A DNA stretch of 64,000 bases from Bacillota bacterium (GTDB taxonomy: Bacteria; Bacillota; Clostridia; Lachnospirales; Bianqueaceae): positions 558,001 through 622,000 of the forward strand of contig JAFRUE010000007.1 in the NCBI GenBank assembly GCA_017441925.1. The letters are read 5' to 3'. The notes beneath the pieces are model-generated. The model saw only the letters and a program-made list of their open reading frames with translations, did not search any database and was not told the DNA's origin. Numbering within the stretch: the first letter of the stretch is position 1; each line of letters opens with the position of its first letter. The translations under genes were made by a program, and so were the position numbers. Positions 25,467 through 34,224 of the stretch are shown here, piece after piece.

Positions 25467-26330
25467 ATGTCCTTTGCCGTATTTGCGGACGGTACCGCAA
25501 ATCTGCCTGGCAGTCTGCTGGATGGGATCACAGTCCTGCCCTGCGAATATACCATAGATGGTAAGCCCGATACTTATCTCGGCGACCTTGACCATTTTAA
25601 TGCCCGTGATTATTACGATAAACTGCGCAGCGGTCATATTGTCAAAACTTCCCTGCTCAATACAGACCTGTTCCTGACTCAATTCACGCCTTTGCTCAAA
25701 CAGGGGCTCGATATCATTTATGTATCCATGAGTTCCGGTATCAGCGGCACGTATAACGCTGCGGTCGCGGCGGCGCATGAGCTGATGGAAACATTCAGCA
25801 GCCGTTTTATCCATATCGTCGATTCCCTTGGATGCGGTTTCGGGAGCGGAATGCTGGCTATCCGCGCTTCAGAACTGAATCGTAAAGGAACAGAGGCTCG
25901 GGAGGCCGCTGCTCTGCTGGACGCCGAGGTCCCGCATACCTGTCAGTATTTTACCGTAGATGATCTCAATTTTCTGAAGCGTACAGGCCGGGTCAGTGGC
26001 ATTACAGCCAAGATCGCGACCGTGCTCAATATCAAGCCTATTCTGTACGGGAACAGTACCGGCCACATCGTTTCCTGCGGCAAGACAAGAGGCCGCCGCA
26101 GAGCTATTGAAGCTCTTGTGGAGAAATACAAAGAAAAACGTCTGGATGATCCGAATCCGACCGTATATATCTCCCACGGCGACTGTCTTGAAGACGCGGA
26201 AACTCTGTCCGATCTGATCAAAACCGTTACTCCTGACGCTTCTGTCAACATCTATCAGCATGAACCTTTTTCCGGCGCGCACGTCGGTCCGGGTATGCTG
26301 GGGCTTTTCTTCCGGGGACGGGAGAGATAA
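25467..26330 (+). CDS. DegV family fatty-acid-binding protein
   Basis: The 287-residue protein matches the DegV family. It has an N-terminal VFADGTANLPGSLLDGITVLP, the STS-like ligand region VKTSLLNTDLF, YVSMSSGISGTYNAA, and the C-terminal EPFSGAHVGPGMLGLFF. Relatives (FakB proteins) bind a fatty acid and present it to FakA kinase for phospholipid synthesis. No fakA is nearby. A 15-residue upstream gap with CTGGAGG gives the ribosome site. A strong terminator follows, so it is monocistronic. Confidence 0.9.
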   Translation: MSFAVFADGTANLPGSLLDGITVLPCEYTIDGKPDTYLGDLDHFNARDYYDKLRSGHIVKTSLLNTDLFLTQFTPLLKQGLDIIYVSMSSGISGTYNAAVAAAHELMETFSSRFIHIVDSLGCGFGSGMLAIRASELNRKGTEAREAAALLDAEVPHTCQYFTVDDLNFLKRTGRVSGITAKIATVLNIKPILYGNSTGHIVSCGKTRGRRRAIEALVEKYKEKRLDDPNPTVYISHGDCLEDAETLSDLIKTVTPDASVNIYQHEPFSGAHVGPGMLGLFFRGRER

Positions 26331-26349
26331 GTGTTCTGTCATAGCAGGC

Positions 26350-26383
26350 AAAACTCCGTCAGACGGTCTGACGGAGTTTTTTG
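26350..26383 (+). terminator. Intrinsic terminator of the DegV-family gene
   Basis: A near-perfect stem (AAACTCCGTCAGA with TCTGACGGAGTTT) is followed by TTTTG. The A run on the left side could let it work on the minus strand too. Confidence 0.9.
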
Positions 26384-26408
26384 TTTGTTCTGACGTGCAG
26401 TATGAACA

Positions 26409-26434
26409 AGGCCCCGGCAGTCATTTGCCGGAGC
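26409..26434 (-). terminator. Possible terminator of the RND permease gene
   Basis: GCTCCGGCA pairs with TGCCGGGGC on the minus strand just after the stop codon of the RND gene. The T tract is poor (TTGTTC). Confidence 0.5.
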
Positions 26435-26441
26435 CCGTTGT

Positions 26442-29400
26442 TTATGACTTTTCCGCCTGGAGTCTGCGGAGATGCTCCTCGGCATCATCCGGCATTTCGT
26501 CCATACCGGTCTCATCGATGACGACTTCTTTCAGTTCTTTCCTGGAGAAAATGTCGTACATGACCGGAATAATGTAAAGTGTCATCAATGTTGCGTACAG
26601 CAGACCTCCGATAATGACAAGCGCGAGTCCGCGGCCGAGCTCCGAACCGACATCCTTGCTCAGCAGCATCGTGATCATGGCCAGAACTGTCGTCAGCGTC
26701 GTCATCAGGATCGGCCGCATGCGGGTCTCGCCTGCAGCAACGATCGCTTCTCTTTTGTCCAGTCCGCCAAGCCGCAGCTGATTCACATAATCGACGAATA
26801 CGATACCGTTATTGACGACGACGCCCATAAGGATCAGGAAACCCATCAGAGACATCATCGACAGTTTCTCCCCTGCGAGGATCAGTGCGAACATACCGCC
26901 GGTAAAGGCCAGCGGGATCGTAAACAGGACGATGAACGGACTGCGCAGGCTCTGGAACTGCGCGACCATGATCAGATAGATCATGATCATCGCGAGAAGC
27001 AGCATCTGGACCATGCTGGAGACCATATCCTTCAGGGATGAGTTCTCGCCGGCGATCTGGCAGATATATCCGTCCGGGATCTCTACATCGTCCAGGATCT
27101 TCTGCACTTCGCCCGCAAGGAGGTTTGTACTGTATCCTTCAGCAGTCGATGAATTGATCGTTACGATCCTGGAGCCGTTTTCCCTGTTAACAGACAGGAA
27201 AGCCGGCTGCATCTCGACCTTGGCGAATTCGGACAGCGTATGCTTCTCCTGTTCTGTTTTTCCGGACAGATCAAAGGTCTGCGCGGTGAATTCATAGTTC
27301 AGGATATTATCGAGATTCGGTACACGCGTCTCATCTTCCACAATGACTTTATACTCTATCCCGTCAAAAGTCAGACGGACTGCAGTTGTACTCTTTGTCA
27401 GGGCCATCGCAAGCGTCTGGTAGATCTGCGCGACCGTCAGATTGTTCTCACGGACTTTATCCTTATCGATCACGATATGGACTTCTTTATCGGCCTCACT
27501 CTCACCGTTTGAGATATTCTCGATGCCTTTGATCTCCTTCATGCGTTCCATGATCTCGTATGAGATCTCACGCAGCTTGTCCATGTTCTGTCCCATGATC
27601 TCGATCTCGATACCGGAGCCGGTCAACAATGAGATGTCCATGGAATTTGTCGTGGAAACGGTAAGCGTTACGTCCATGTTCTCGCTGATCTTGTTGATAT
27701 CGTCGATAACGCGGTCCTGATGCCTTCCGCCCTCTTTATCAAGGATCATGTAATACGTATAGGAATTGCTCAGGCCGCGTGAAGAGCCAAATCCTGCGAT
27801 TCCGGAAATAGCATTGCCAGCGTTCGCGGAATTCATCGCGCCGACACGGTCGACTCCCTTGACATCTGCAAGAGCGTCCATCGCGCGGTCCGCGTACTCA
27901 AAAGCTTTATCCCGCGGTGTATCTTTAGGCAGGATAAGCGTTGCGGAGATCTGATCCGACGAGAAAGAAGGCAGTATCTGCATGCCGTAGCCGATCAGGC
28001 TCGAAGCGGAGACGACAAGCAGAATGACCGCAAGACCGAGCGGCACCCATTTACGGCCCAGGCTCCAGCGCAGAGACCCTTTATAGGCCTCCATGACCTT
28101 ATCCATTATCGGATGCTTCTGTTCTTTCTGCTTCTGCAGAACAGTGCTGCCGGCCGTCGGGACGAAGGTCAGCGCGATAAAGAGCGATGCCAGCAGGGAG
28201 AAAGTGATCGTCAGAGCCATATCCATCATCAGCTGACGGATCAGTCCCTGCGTAAAGAACATCGGCAGGAATACGCAGATCGTCGTCAGCGTCGAGCTTA
28301 CGATCGAGCTTCTGACCTGCGCCGCGCCCTGTACGGCGGCTGTCGGAGCCGCAACGCCCCTCTGCCGCAGCCTATAGATGTTCTCTATGACAACGATCGA
28401 GTTATCGACGAGCATTCCGATACCCAGCGCAAGTCCGGAGAGTGAAACCATGTTCAGCGATATCCTGGAGAAATACATCAGGACCAGCGCGAACAGCACG
28501 GACAGCGGCATGGAAAGCGCAACGACCACCGTCGGCTTCCAGTCTTTCAGGAAGAACGCCAGGACGATCATGGCCAGTATCGCGCCTTCGATCAGGTTCG
28601 TCAGAACGCTGCGCAGGATCATGTGGATATACTCGCCCTGATCCATGATAACAGTCACATGCAGATTCGGATCGGCTTTCTCAAGATCCTTGCCCAGCTC
28701 ATTGCAGGCGTCCGCGACCTCGCTGGTCGAAGCGGTCGAGCTCTTGTAAATAGACAGCAACACAGCCTGCTCCCGGTTCACTTTAGCGTAATTGTCCTCG
28801 GAATTGTCCGTTATTTCGACATCGGCGACGTCTATAATTCGGACGCTGCCGATCCCGTCGACTGTCGCAAGGATCAGATTCTCCAGCTCATCCGCGCTTG
28901 CGATCTCGTTGCCGATCTTGATCACATACGAGTTATCGTCATCCTTGCCGCCCTCGATATATCCGGCCGGCATCGCGAAATTCTGCGCATAGATAAGCTG
29001 TGAAATCGTCGTGATATCCAGGAGGCTGTTCGCGTTTGCGTTTGCGAGCGCCTCTTCTCTTGCTTTATTGTACTCTGCCAGCGCAGCGTCATACTGCGCT
29101 TTGCCTTCGGCATATTTCTGCTCGCCTTCTGAAAGGGTCATGGATCCGAGCGTCAGTTGGGCATTCATTCCGGACATGATCAGCTGAGCCGCCTGATCCC
29201 CCAGGGAAGGATCCATCGGATTCGCCTGGTAGCGCGCAAGCATCCCTGTCAGATTGCCAAGCATCGTACGCGCGTCCGAAAGGTTGATGGAAAGGTCCTC
29301 CGCGCGGCGTTCCAGATCCTGCAGACGCTCATATGTTGTAATCGCTTCCTGCAGTCTGGCGTCAATGTCGGAAAAAGTACTCATGGTCTGCTCGATCTGC

Positions 29401-30890
29401 TCGGGCGTCAGATTGCCGATAGAATCAAGCGTGGAAAGCTCTGCCTGAATGGATGCCAGGTCAGAAGAAGCCTCGTTCAGCTCAGTCTGTTTGGCTTCCA
29501 GATCAGCCTGCAGCATGGAAAGCTCAGCCTGCTTCTCGGCAAGTTCTTTCTCCAGTGCCTCACGGTCGATGTCAGGCCCACTGCTCTCTTCGACAGGAAC
29601 GGATTCTTCAGCGGAAGACTCAACTGCCGCAGACTCAGCCGATGACTCAGGTGGTACAGATTCTTCCGGCACAGACTCTTCAGCCGCATCCGCTGCCAGC
29701 TGCTGCTCGATCTGCAGGATCTCAAGCTGCAGTACAGCCTCTTGCTGCCCAAGTCCGTTCACCTCTGCCGTAAGCTGCTCTACCTTCGCAGCAGCGGTCT
29801 CCTCTGAGGCTGTCAGTTCTTTGATCCGCGATTCGGACGCACGCGAAACAGAGGCTTCGAGCGCTGCCAGCTTATCCGGCGAAGACATCGCGTCCTCCCA
29901 GCTGGCCGGCATCGATTCCGCGTCATAATCCGCGTCAAAAGCCTCCAGATATGTCATTAACAGTTTATAGGAATCAGAAATACCGTTCGGATTGGGCAGC
30001 GAGGAAACGATCTCATCGAGCCGGCCGACCATCGCGTCCATCGATGACTGCGCCGAATCCGCCTGTTCTTTTACGGATTCCAGACTCTTCTCCAGACTTG
30101 CAATCTGACTGTTTGCCCCGCTGATCGCGTTCCGCATCTGCTGGCCTATCTCTGCCTGCTGTGCCTGCAGTGCTTCCTGTCCCGCCTCAAGCTGGGCTTT
30201 GCCCTCATCGATCTGTTCCTTCGCGGCATTCAGCTGTTCTTCGACCGCGTCCAGCTGTTTCTTCGCTTCATCCAGCTGTTCATTGACCAGCGCAAGGATC
30301 CTGTCGTTCAGGTCGTCGATCTTCCGCTTGCTGATCGTGATATGGACTTCCTTCTCCACAAGGCCGGAAGCGGATACGCTGGCGACTCCGTCGATCCTCT
30401 CGTAGTAAGGAATGACGTTGCCGGAGACATACGAAGAAAGCGCCTCCAGATCCTTTCCGGCGTAATCGATCGCGACATACTGTGTCGCGATCATGTTCGG
30501 ATTGATCTCAAGGAGTGTCGGTGTCATTGCGGTCTCCGGCAGCTGGCTCGCCACCTGGTTAACCGCCGCCGAAACTTTGACCATAGCGCTGTCCATGTTG
30601 GTGCCTTCGGCAAATTCCAGCATGATCATCGAGAAATTCTCATTGCTCCGGGACGAGACGTTCTTGACGTTCGTCACTGTTGAGAGCTGATCCTCCAACA
30701 CTTTGGTGACGTCCGTCTCGATCATCTCCGGAGAAGCGCCGGGATCTACGGTCGCAACTACGATATATGGCAGGCTGATCTCCGGCAGCATGTCAGTCGT
30801 TTCATTCAATATACTGACGACACCGAGCACGATGATCAGGATCACGCCGACCAGAACCGTGTAAGGTCTTCTTACACTGTATTTTGTCAT
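26442..30890 (-). CDS. RND efflux permease with large coiled-coil insertion
   Basis: The protein has 1482 residues; AcrB-type permeases have about 1030-1050. The ends match the HAE-type RND family: one N-terminal membrane helix, VDPGASPEMIETDVTKVLE, the conserved GIGMLVDNSIVVIENIYR of helix 4 and LMGVVVNNGIVFVDYVN of helix 10. The extra length is a block at about residues 190-620 of heptad-rich coiled coil (LVNEQLDEAKKQLDAVEEQL), with a Ser/Glu/Pro-rich spacer near residues 400-438. The block lies where the docking-domain region of the first extracytoplasmic loop begins. No adaptor or outer-membrane gene is adjacent, as expected for a Gram-positive host. It probably exports lipid-like or toxic compounds; the substrate is unknown. 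Confidence 0.93.
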   Translation of the reverse strand: MTKYSVRRPYTVLVGVILIIVLGVVSILNETTDMLPEISLPYIVVATVDPGASPEMIETDVTKVLEDQLSTVTNVKNVSSRSNENFSMIMLEFAEGTNMDSAMVKVSAAVNQVASQLPETAMTPTLLEINPNMIATQYVAIDYAGKDLEALSSYVSGNVIPYYERIDGVASVSASGLVEKEVHITISKRKIDDLNDRILALVNEQLDEAKKQLDAVEEQLNAAKEQIDEGKAQLEAGQEALQAQQAEIGQQMRNAISGANSQIASLEKSLESVKEQADSAQSSMDAMVGRLDEIVSSLPNPNGISDSYKLLMTYLEAFDADYDAESMPASWEDAMSSPDKLAALEASVSRASESRIKELTASEETAAAKVEQLTAEVNGLGQQEAVLQLEILQIEQQLAADAAEESVPEESVPPESSAESAAVESSAEESVPVEESSGPDIDREALEKELAEKQAELSMLQADLEAKQTELNEASSDLASIQAELSTLDSIGNLTPEQIEQTMSTFSDIDARLQEAITTYERLQDLERRAEDLSINLSDARTMLGNLTGMLARYQANPMDPSLGDQAAQLIMSGMNAQLTLGSMTLSEGEQKYAEGKAQYDAALAEYNKAREEALANANANSLLDITTISQLIYAQNFAMPAGYIEGGKDDDNSYVIKIGNEIASADELENLILATVDGIGSVRIIDVADVEITDNSEDNYAKVNREQAVLLSIYKSSTASTSEVADACNELGKDLEKADPNLHVTVIMDQGEYIHMILRSVLTNLIEGAILAMIVLAFFLKDWKPTVVVALSMPLSVLFALVLMYFSRISLNMVSLSGLALGIGMLVDNSIVVIENIYRLRQRGVAAPTAAVQGAAQVRSSIVSSTLTTICVFLPMFFTQGLIRQLMMDMALTITFSLLASLFIALTFVPTAGSTVLQKQKEQKHPIMDKVMEAYKGSLRWSLGRKWVPLGLAVILLVVSASSLIGYGMQILPSFSSDQISATLILPKDTPRDKAFEYADRAMDALADVKGVDRVGAMNSANAGNAISGIAGFGSSRGLSNSYTYYMILDKEGGRHQDRVIDDINKISENMDVTLTVSTTNSMDISLLTGSGIEIEIMGQNMDKLREISYEIMERMKEIKGIENISNGESEADKEVHIVIDKDKVRENNLTVAQIYQTLAMALTKSTTAVRLTFDGIEYKVIVEDETRVPNLDNILNYEFTAQTFDLSGKTEQEKHTLSEFAKVEMQPAFLSVNRENGSRIVTINSSTAEGYSTNLLAGEVQKILDDVEIPDGYICQIAGENSSLKDMVSSMVQMLLLAMIMIYLIMVAQFQSLRSPFIVLFTIPLAFTGGMFALILAGEKLSMMSLMGFLILMGVVVNNGIVFVDYVNQLRLGGLDKREAIVAAGETRMRPILMTTLTTVLAMITMLLSKDVGSELGRGLALVIIGGLLYATLMTLYIIPVMYDIFSRKELKEVVIDETGMDEMPDDAEEHLRRLQAEKS

Positions 30891-30944
30891 CTGTCTGTCT
30901 TCTCTTTTCTATTTGCCTTTAGCCAAAAGCAGCCAATTATCTCT

Positions 30945-31703
30945 TTACGGCCGCTCAGCCTTCATTTTCTCAATAAACTGACGGATCAGCAGATCCATCG
31001 CTTCATGCGTATGTCCGATGCCCGGAAGCTCCGTGAATCTGTAACGGTAAGGATTGCCCGGCACCTTCTCGAATTCTTCCTTGACCAGGTAGTTCATATC
31101 CAGCCATGGATCCGCTCCGCCCCAACCATGGTCGACCATCGGGATCGGACGTCCCGACAGCGGAAGCTCACGGATTTTCTTGCGGACGCAGTATTCAGAA
31201 TCCTTCATATCTCCTTCGCCGAACAGACGGATCTTCTCCTCCATTCTGTTGGAGAAATCCGCGTCAGCCTTATCTCCTGCCGCATACGCTCCGATCACGC
31301 CGAAGGTCTCCGGGAAGGAAAGTCCGACCTCAAGCGCGCCGTATCCGCCGTTCGAAAAACCGCTGATCCAGTTATCTTCGCGGTCCGAGGAAAGCTGCGG
31401 GAACAGATTGCGCATGATCTTCACATGCTCGTCGCCGACATAATCCAGGTATCTGCGGCCGTTTGCTTCATTCACATAGCAGGAATCATTGGAATTGACC
31501 GCGATCAGCGCCAGATCCGGCGTCTTCTCGACATAGGACGCGACCATTGTGTGCAGCAGCCAGTCAGTGTGATCACTTCCGCCGCCGTGCAGGATCCACA
31601 GCACCCGCCACGGACGGTCGCTGGTCGTATCCGGAAGCATCGCCCAAGTATCCATACGAAGATGTAAAAGCCTAGAAGCTAAATTAAACTGTGCAAAAGT
31701 CAT
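30945..31703 (-). CDS. Esterase family alpha/beta hydrolase
   Basis: The 252-residue protein belongs to the PF00756 esterase family (tributyrin esterase, feruloyl esterase, S-formylglutathione hydrolase). Signatures are WRVLWILHGGGSDHTDWL at the oxyanion region, the nucleophile elbow SGFSNGGYGALEV near residue 120, and a C-terminal histidine in PGIGHTHEAMD. There is no signal peptide. The ATG at 31703 is used because AGGGGGG precedes it; the longer frame starts at a TTG. A promoter lies just upstream. The substrate is unknown. Confidence 0.85.
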   Translation of the reverse strand: MTFAQFNLASRLLHLRMDTWAMLPDTTSDRPWRVLWILHGGGSDHTDWLLHTMVASYVEKTPDLALIAVNSNDSCYVNEANGRRYLDYVGDEHVKIMRNLFPQLSSDREDNWISGFSNGGYGALEVGLSFPETFGVIGAYAAGDKADADFSNRMEEKIRLFGEGDMKDSEYCVRKKIRELPLSGRPIPMVDHGWGGADPWLDMNYLVKEEFEKVPGNPYRYRFTELPGIGHTHEAMDLLIRQFIEKMKAERP

Positions 31704-31738
31704 TTTTCTGATCCCCCCTATCTCTGTAATGATTAACA

Positions 31739-31767
31739 ATCTTATCGAAAAAAAAGCGTGCTGTCAA
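31739..31767 (-). promoter_or_regulatory. Esterase promoter
   Basis: TTGACA (31762-31767), 17 bases, TAAGAT (31739-31744) on the minus strand. Confidence 0.6.
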
Positions 31768-31818
31768 TATTTCCGGTATGCCATAAATTTGAACAAATCG
31801 TGAATAGTCCAATTCCTG

Positions 31819-33405
31819 TTACTGTAAGGATCGTATCGTTTGCTCCGTTTTGGCCAGTGGATCCATGCTCCGGTCTGCCTGGAAATACTTGACATAAGAA
31901 ACCATGACGTATCGATCTGGATCATTGATCTTTTTCTCCGCCGGCTCAAAACCGTTCTCCTCTGTCAGATACAGATAATCCGGCAGTCCGGAGCCTTCAT
32001 TCTTCCAATAAAGATACGCCTGTCCTGTTTCGTCCTCCATGATAACGGAAATGGGATCTACACCTCCTGCGGAACAGGATTCGCGTGCGTAATACAGAAT
32101 GAGCTTTCCGTCTTCATAACCGAAAACTCTCTGATATGCCGCATTCGCCCATGCATTCTCTTTTGACATATAGCCGCAGAATAGCTCATCCTCTCCGTCT
32201 CCGTTGAAATCCGCCAGAACCGCGGATACCAGACCGTAATAATGGATACTGTCCGGATAACCGGATCTGCTCTCCAACAGTTCTTTCCCAGGTCCATAAA
32301 TCGTCCGAATCATATCGATAGCCAGCAGATATGCTTCTTCTCTCGATTGCGGTTCGGGAATCATATATTGTTCCGCAGGATTTCTGGCCTGTTTGATCAA
32401 ATAAAACATCGTCATCTGCGAGTCCAGAAGCTGTTCTTCTGTCGGAACGGCAGATTCTTCTGCAGCATCCTCCTGTATCAGCTCTGCTTCGCCTGTAAAT
32501 GTATAAGTCTGACGATAGTTTTCCCCGTCAAACGTTGCATACTCGATATAAAGATTCGGGATACCGTCTTCCGTATCCACCAGTCTGACGGCTGTCAGAC
32601 CTGTGAATACCGACGCGTCTGTGTATTTGCTTCGTCCCTCCTGTATATCAAAATCGAGAAGCTTAGACCATACGATGTCCGCATACGCATCAGCCCATTC
32701 ATAGGGACCCTGCGGGATCTTGTCTGCGTCCGGCTGATCCGTCCTGTTCTCGACAATGCACTCCGTAAGCGGTGCCGGCTCGTTTTCTTCGTGACTATCA
32801 ATATAGCGGTAAACTCTCTCCGACCACTCACACTCTTCCGAAGCGATCATCCCATATGTGTAATTCATGTACAACAACCGCTGTACGACCGGGGACGTTT
32901 CATCGATTTTCCGGAAAGATCCATCCGTCAAAGCATAATAACCGGATTCGCTTCGCAGAAAGATTCTGCCGGATTCTGTCTGTATGATTTTCAAAACAGC
33001 TGTCGCATCTGACTGAAGCTTCTGCTGATCTTCAAACAGAATATCCGCGGAAAACGCACCGCCATACACAGTCTGGATTATCACACTGTTCTCCCTGTCA
33101 TACCAGCCCAGATACAGTTCTTCCTTCTGATCGTTGTCAAAATCGATCAAACGGATGACAGTATCTCCAACAGAGAGCCTGTCCGCAAAAACATCCGCGT
33201 TCATATCGATTTTCTGCAGAAAATCATAGATATCCTGGATCCACACCGTTTCCGTTTTCTCCGATTCACTCTCTGTGGATATAGTATCAGCCTGGGAAAT
33301 AACCGATTCCTGTAAATCCGCTGTACTGGATTGCTGTGCGTTCTGATCTGCACATCCGCACAATAGCAGAACGGCTGCTATAAGACCGATTATATATTTT
33401 TTCAT
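31819..33405 (-). CDS. Surface lipoprotein with VCBS/FG-GAP-like calcium motifs
   Basis: The 528-residue protein has a lipoprotein signal peptide (MKKYIIGLIAAVLLLCGC, cysteine at residue 18), then a Ser/Thr/Glu-rich linker. Two segments have the DxDxDG-like pattern of FG-GAP/VCBS repeats: IDFDNDQKEELYLGWYD near residue 96 and ADFNGDGEDELFCGYM near residue 415. Both are followed by beta-strand-rich sequence, suggesting two related halves. It should be anchored on the outer face of the membrane. AGGAGA precedes the ATG at 33405; the longer frame has no site. Function is unknown; such proteins are common in gut Clostridia. Confidence 0.8.
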   Translation of the reverse strand: MKKYIIGLIAAVLLLCGCADQNAQQSSTADLQESVISQADTISTESESEKTETVWIQDIYDFLQKIDMNADVFADRLSVGDTVIRLIDFDNDQKEELYLGWYDRENSVIIQTVYGGAFSADILFEDQQKLQSDATAVLKIIQTESGRIFLRSESGYYALTDGSFRKIDETSPVVQRLLYMNYTYGMIASEECEWSERVYRYIDSHEENEPAPLTECIVENRTDQPDADKIPQGPYEWADAYADIVWSKLLDFDIQEGRSKYTDASVFTGLTAVRLVDTEDGIPNLYIEYATFDGENYRQTYTFTGEAELIQEDAAEESAVPTEEQLLDSQMTMFYLIKQARNPAEQYMIPEPQSREEAYLLAIDMIRTIYGPGKELLESRSGYPDSIHYYGLVSAVLADFNGDGEDELFCGYMSKENAWANAAYQRVFGYEDGKLILYYARESCSAGGVDPISVIMEDETGQAYLYWKNEGSGLPDYLYLTEENGFEPAEKKINDPDRYVMVSYVKYFQADRSMDPLAKTEQTIRSLQ

Positions 33406-33521
33406 CACTGATTCTCCTGTATAAAAAAGCATTGTGTTTCTTTACATCTATCATAGCATTCCCGCTGCAGGAAGTCCACTTCCTTTCTGTTAAATCTTAT
33501 TACATTTCAATGAAAGATATA

Positions 33522-33555
33522 GAAAAAGGACTATGAAAATGGATCCATAGTCCTT
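33522..33555 (-). terminator. Intrinsic terminator of the ileS-lipoprotein operon
   Basis: A perfect ten-base stem (AAGGACTATG with CATAGTCCTT) is followed on the minus strand by TTTC. A-rich sequence on the other side may allow bidirectional use. Confidence 0.8.
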
Positions 33556-33583
33556 AAAAACTGTACGGATTTTTTCAGATTTC

Positions 33584-34189
33584 TTACGCCCACACAAGAC
33601 CTGCAAGGATCTTGCGCAGGAACGTGGAATCGCCTGTTCTCTGGAAATCCAGATGCTGGAATGCGTACAGACGGTTGTCTCTGCCTGTCAGAGCCGTACG
33701 GACGATCACTTTCTGATTGTTCTCCATCGTGAATTCCACGGTATAGAACAGTGCCTTGATCTCTCCGATCGTATCAAGCTCCGGATCGGTCAGGACCGAG
33801 ACACCCTTGCCGGCATCCAGGAACATTGTCTGCAGTTCCTTCATCTGCTCCTTGATCCCGTTAAGAGTATTATCCGTTACCGTCTCCTGCATCGGCAGAT
33901 AGGACACCGACAGCAGATTACGGTTTTTGGAGCTTCCCTCTGGACTTGCGAGGATCCCGAGGATCTTCTCGTCCGCCGAATCCGCAAAGGCACTGTAGAC
34001 CTCCTGCGCTGTTTCCCCGTAATCCTCAATGGAGAGCTTCTCCCATCCGGGCTCGCACGGGAAAGTCATGCCTTCCATCGCGTAGGACGGCCAGTTCGCG
34101 GGGACTTCCACACTGGAACGTCCCCGGCATGCCGTAAGACAGGTGAAAACACACAGTACCGCCAGTACCGCACACAGACGTTTTCTCAT
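33584..34189 (-). CDS. Small lipoprotein of unknown function
   Basis: The 201-residue protein has a signal peptide (LCAVLAVLCVFTCLTAC) with the lipobox cysteine at residue 21. The mature part has the look of a folded domain: W/YAMEGMTFPCEPGWEKLS near the start, and two segments that alternate as beta strands (KALFYTVEFTMENNQKVIVRTAL). No family was recognised, although the pattern is similar to PsbP-like or DUF-type lipoproteins in Clostridia. It lies 35 bases downstream of ileS and shares its terminator, so it is probably co-transcribed. Confidence 0.75.
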   Translation of the reverse strand: MRKRLCAVLAVLCVFTCLTACRGRSSVEVPANWPSYAMEGMTFPCEPGWEKLSIEDYGETAQEVYSAFADSADEKILGILASPEGSSKNRNLLSVSYLPMQETVTDNTLNGIKEQMKELQTMFLDAGKGVSVLTDPELDTIGEIKALFYTVEFTMENNQKVIVRTALTGRDNRLYAFQHLDFQRTGDSTFLRKILAGLVWA

Positions 34190-34224
34190 CTTATGGCCTC
34201 CTCCCGTCCTTTGCCGGACTGTAA

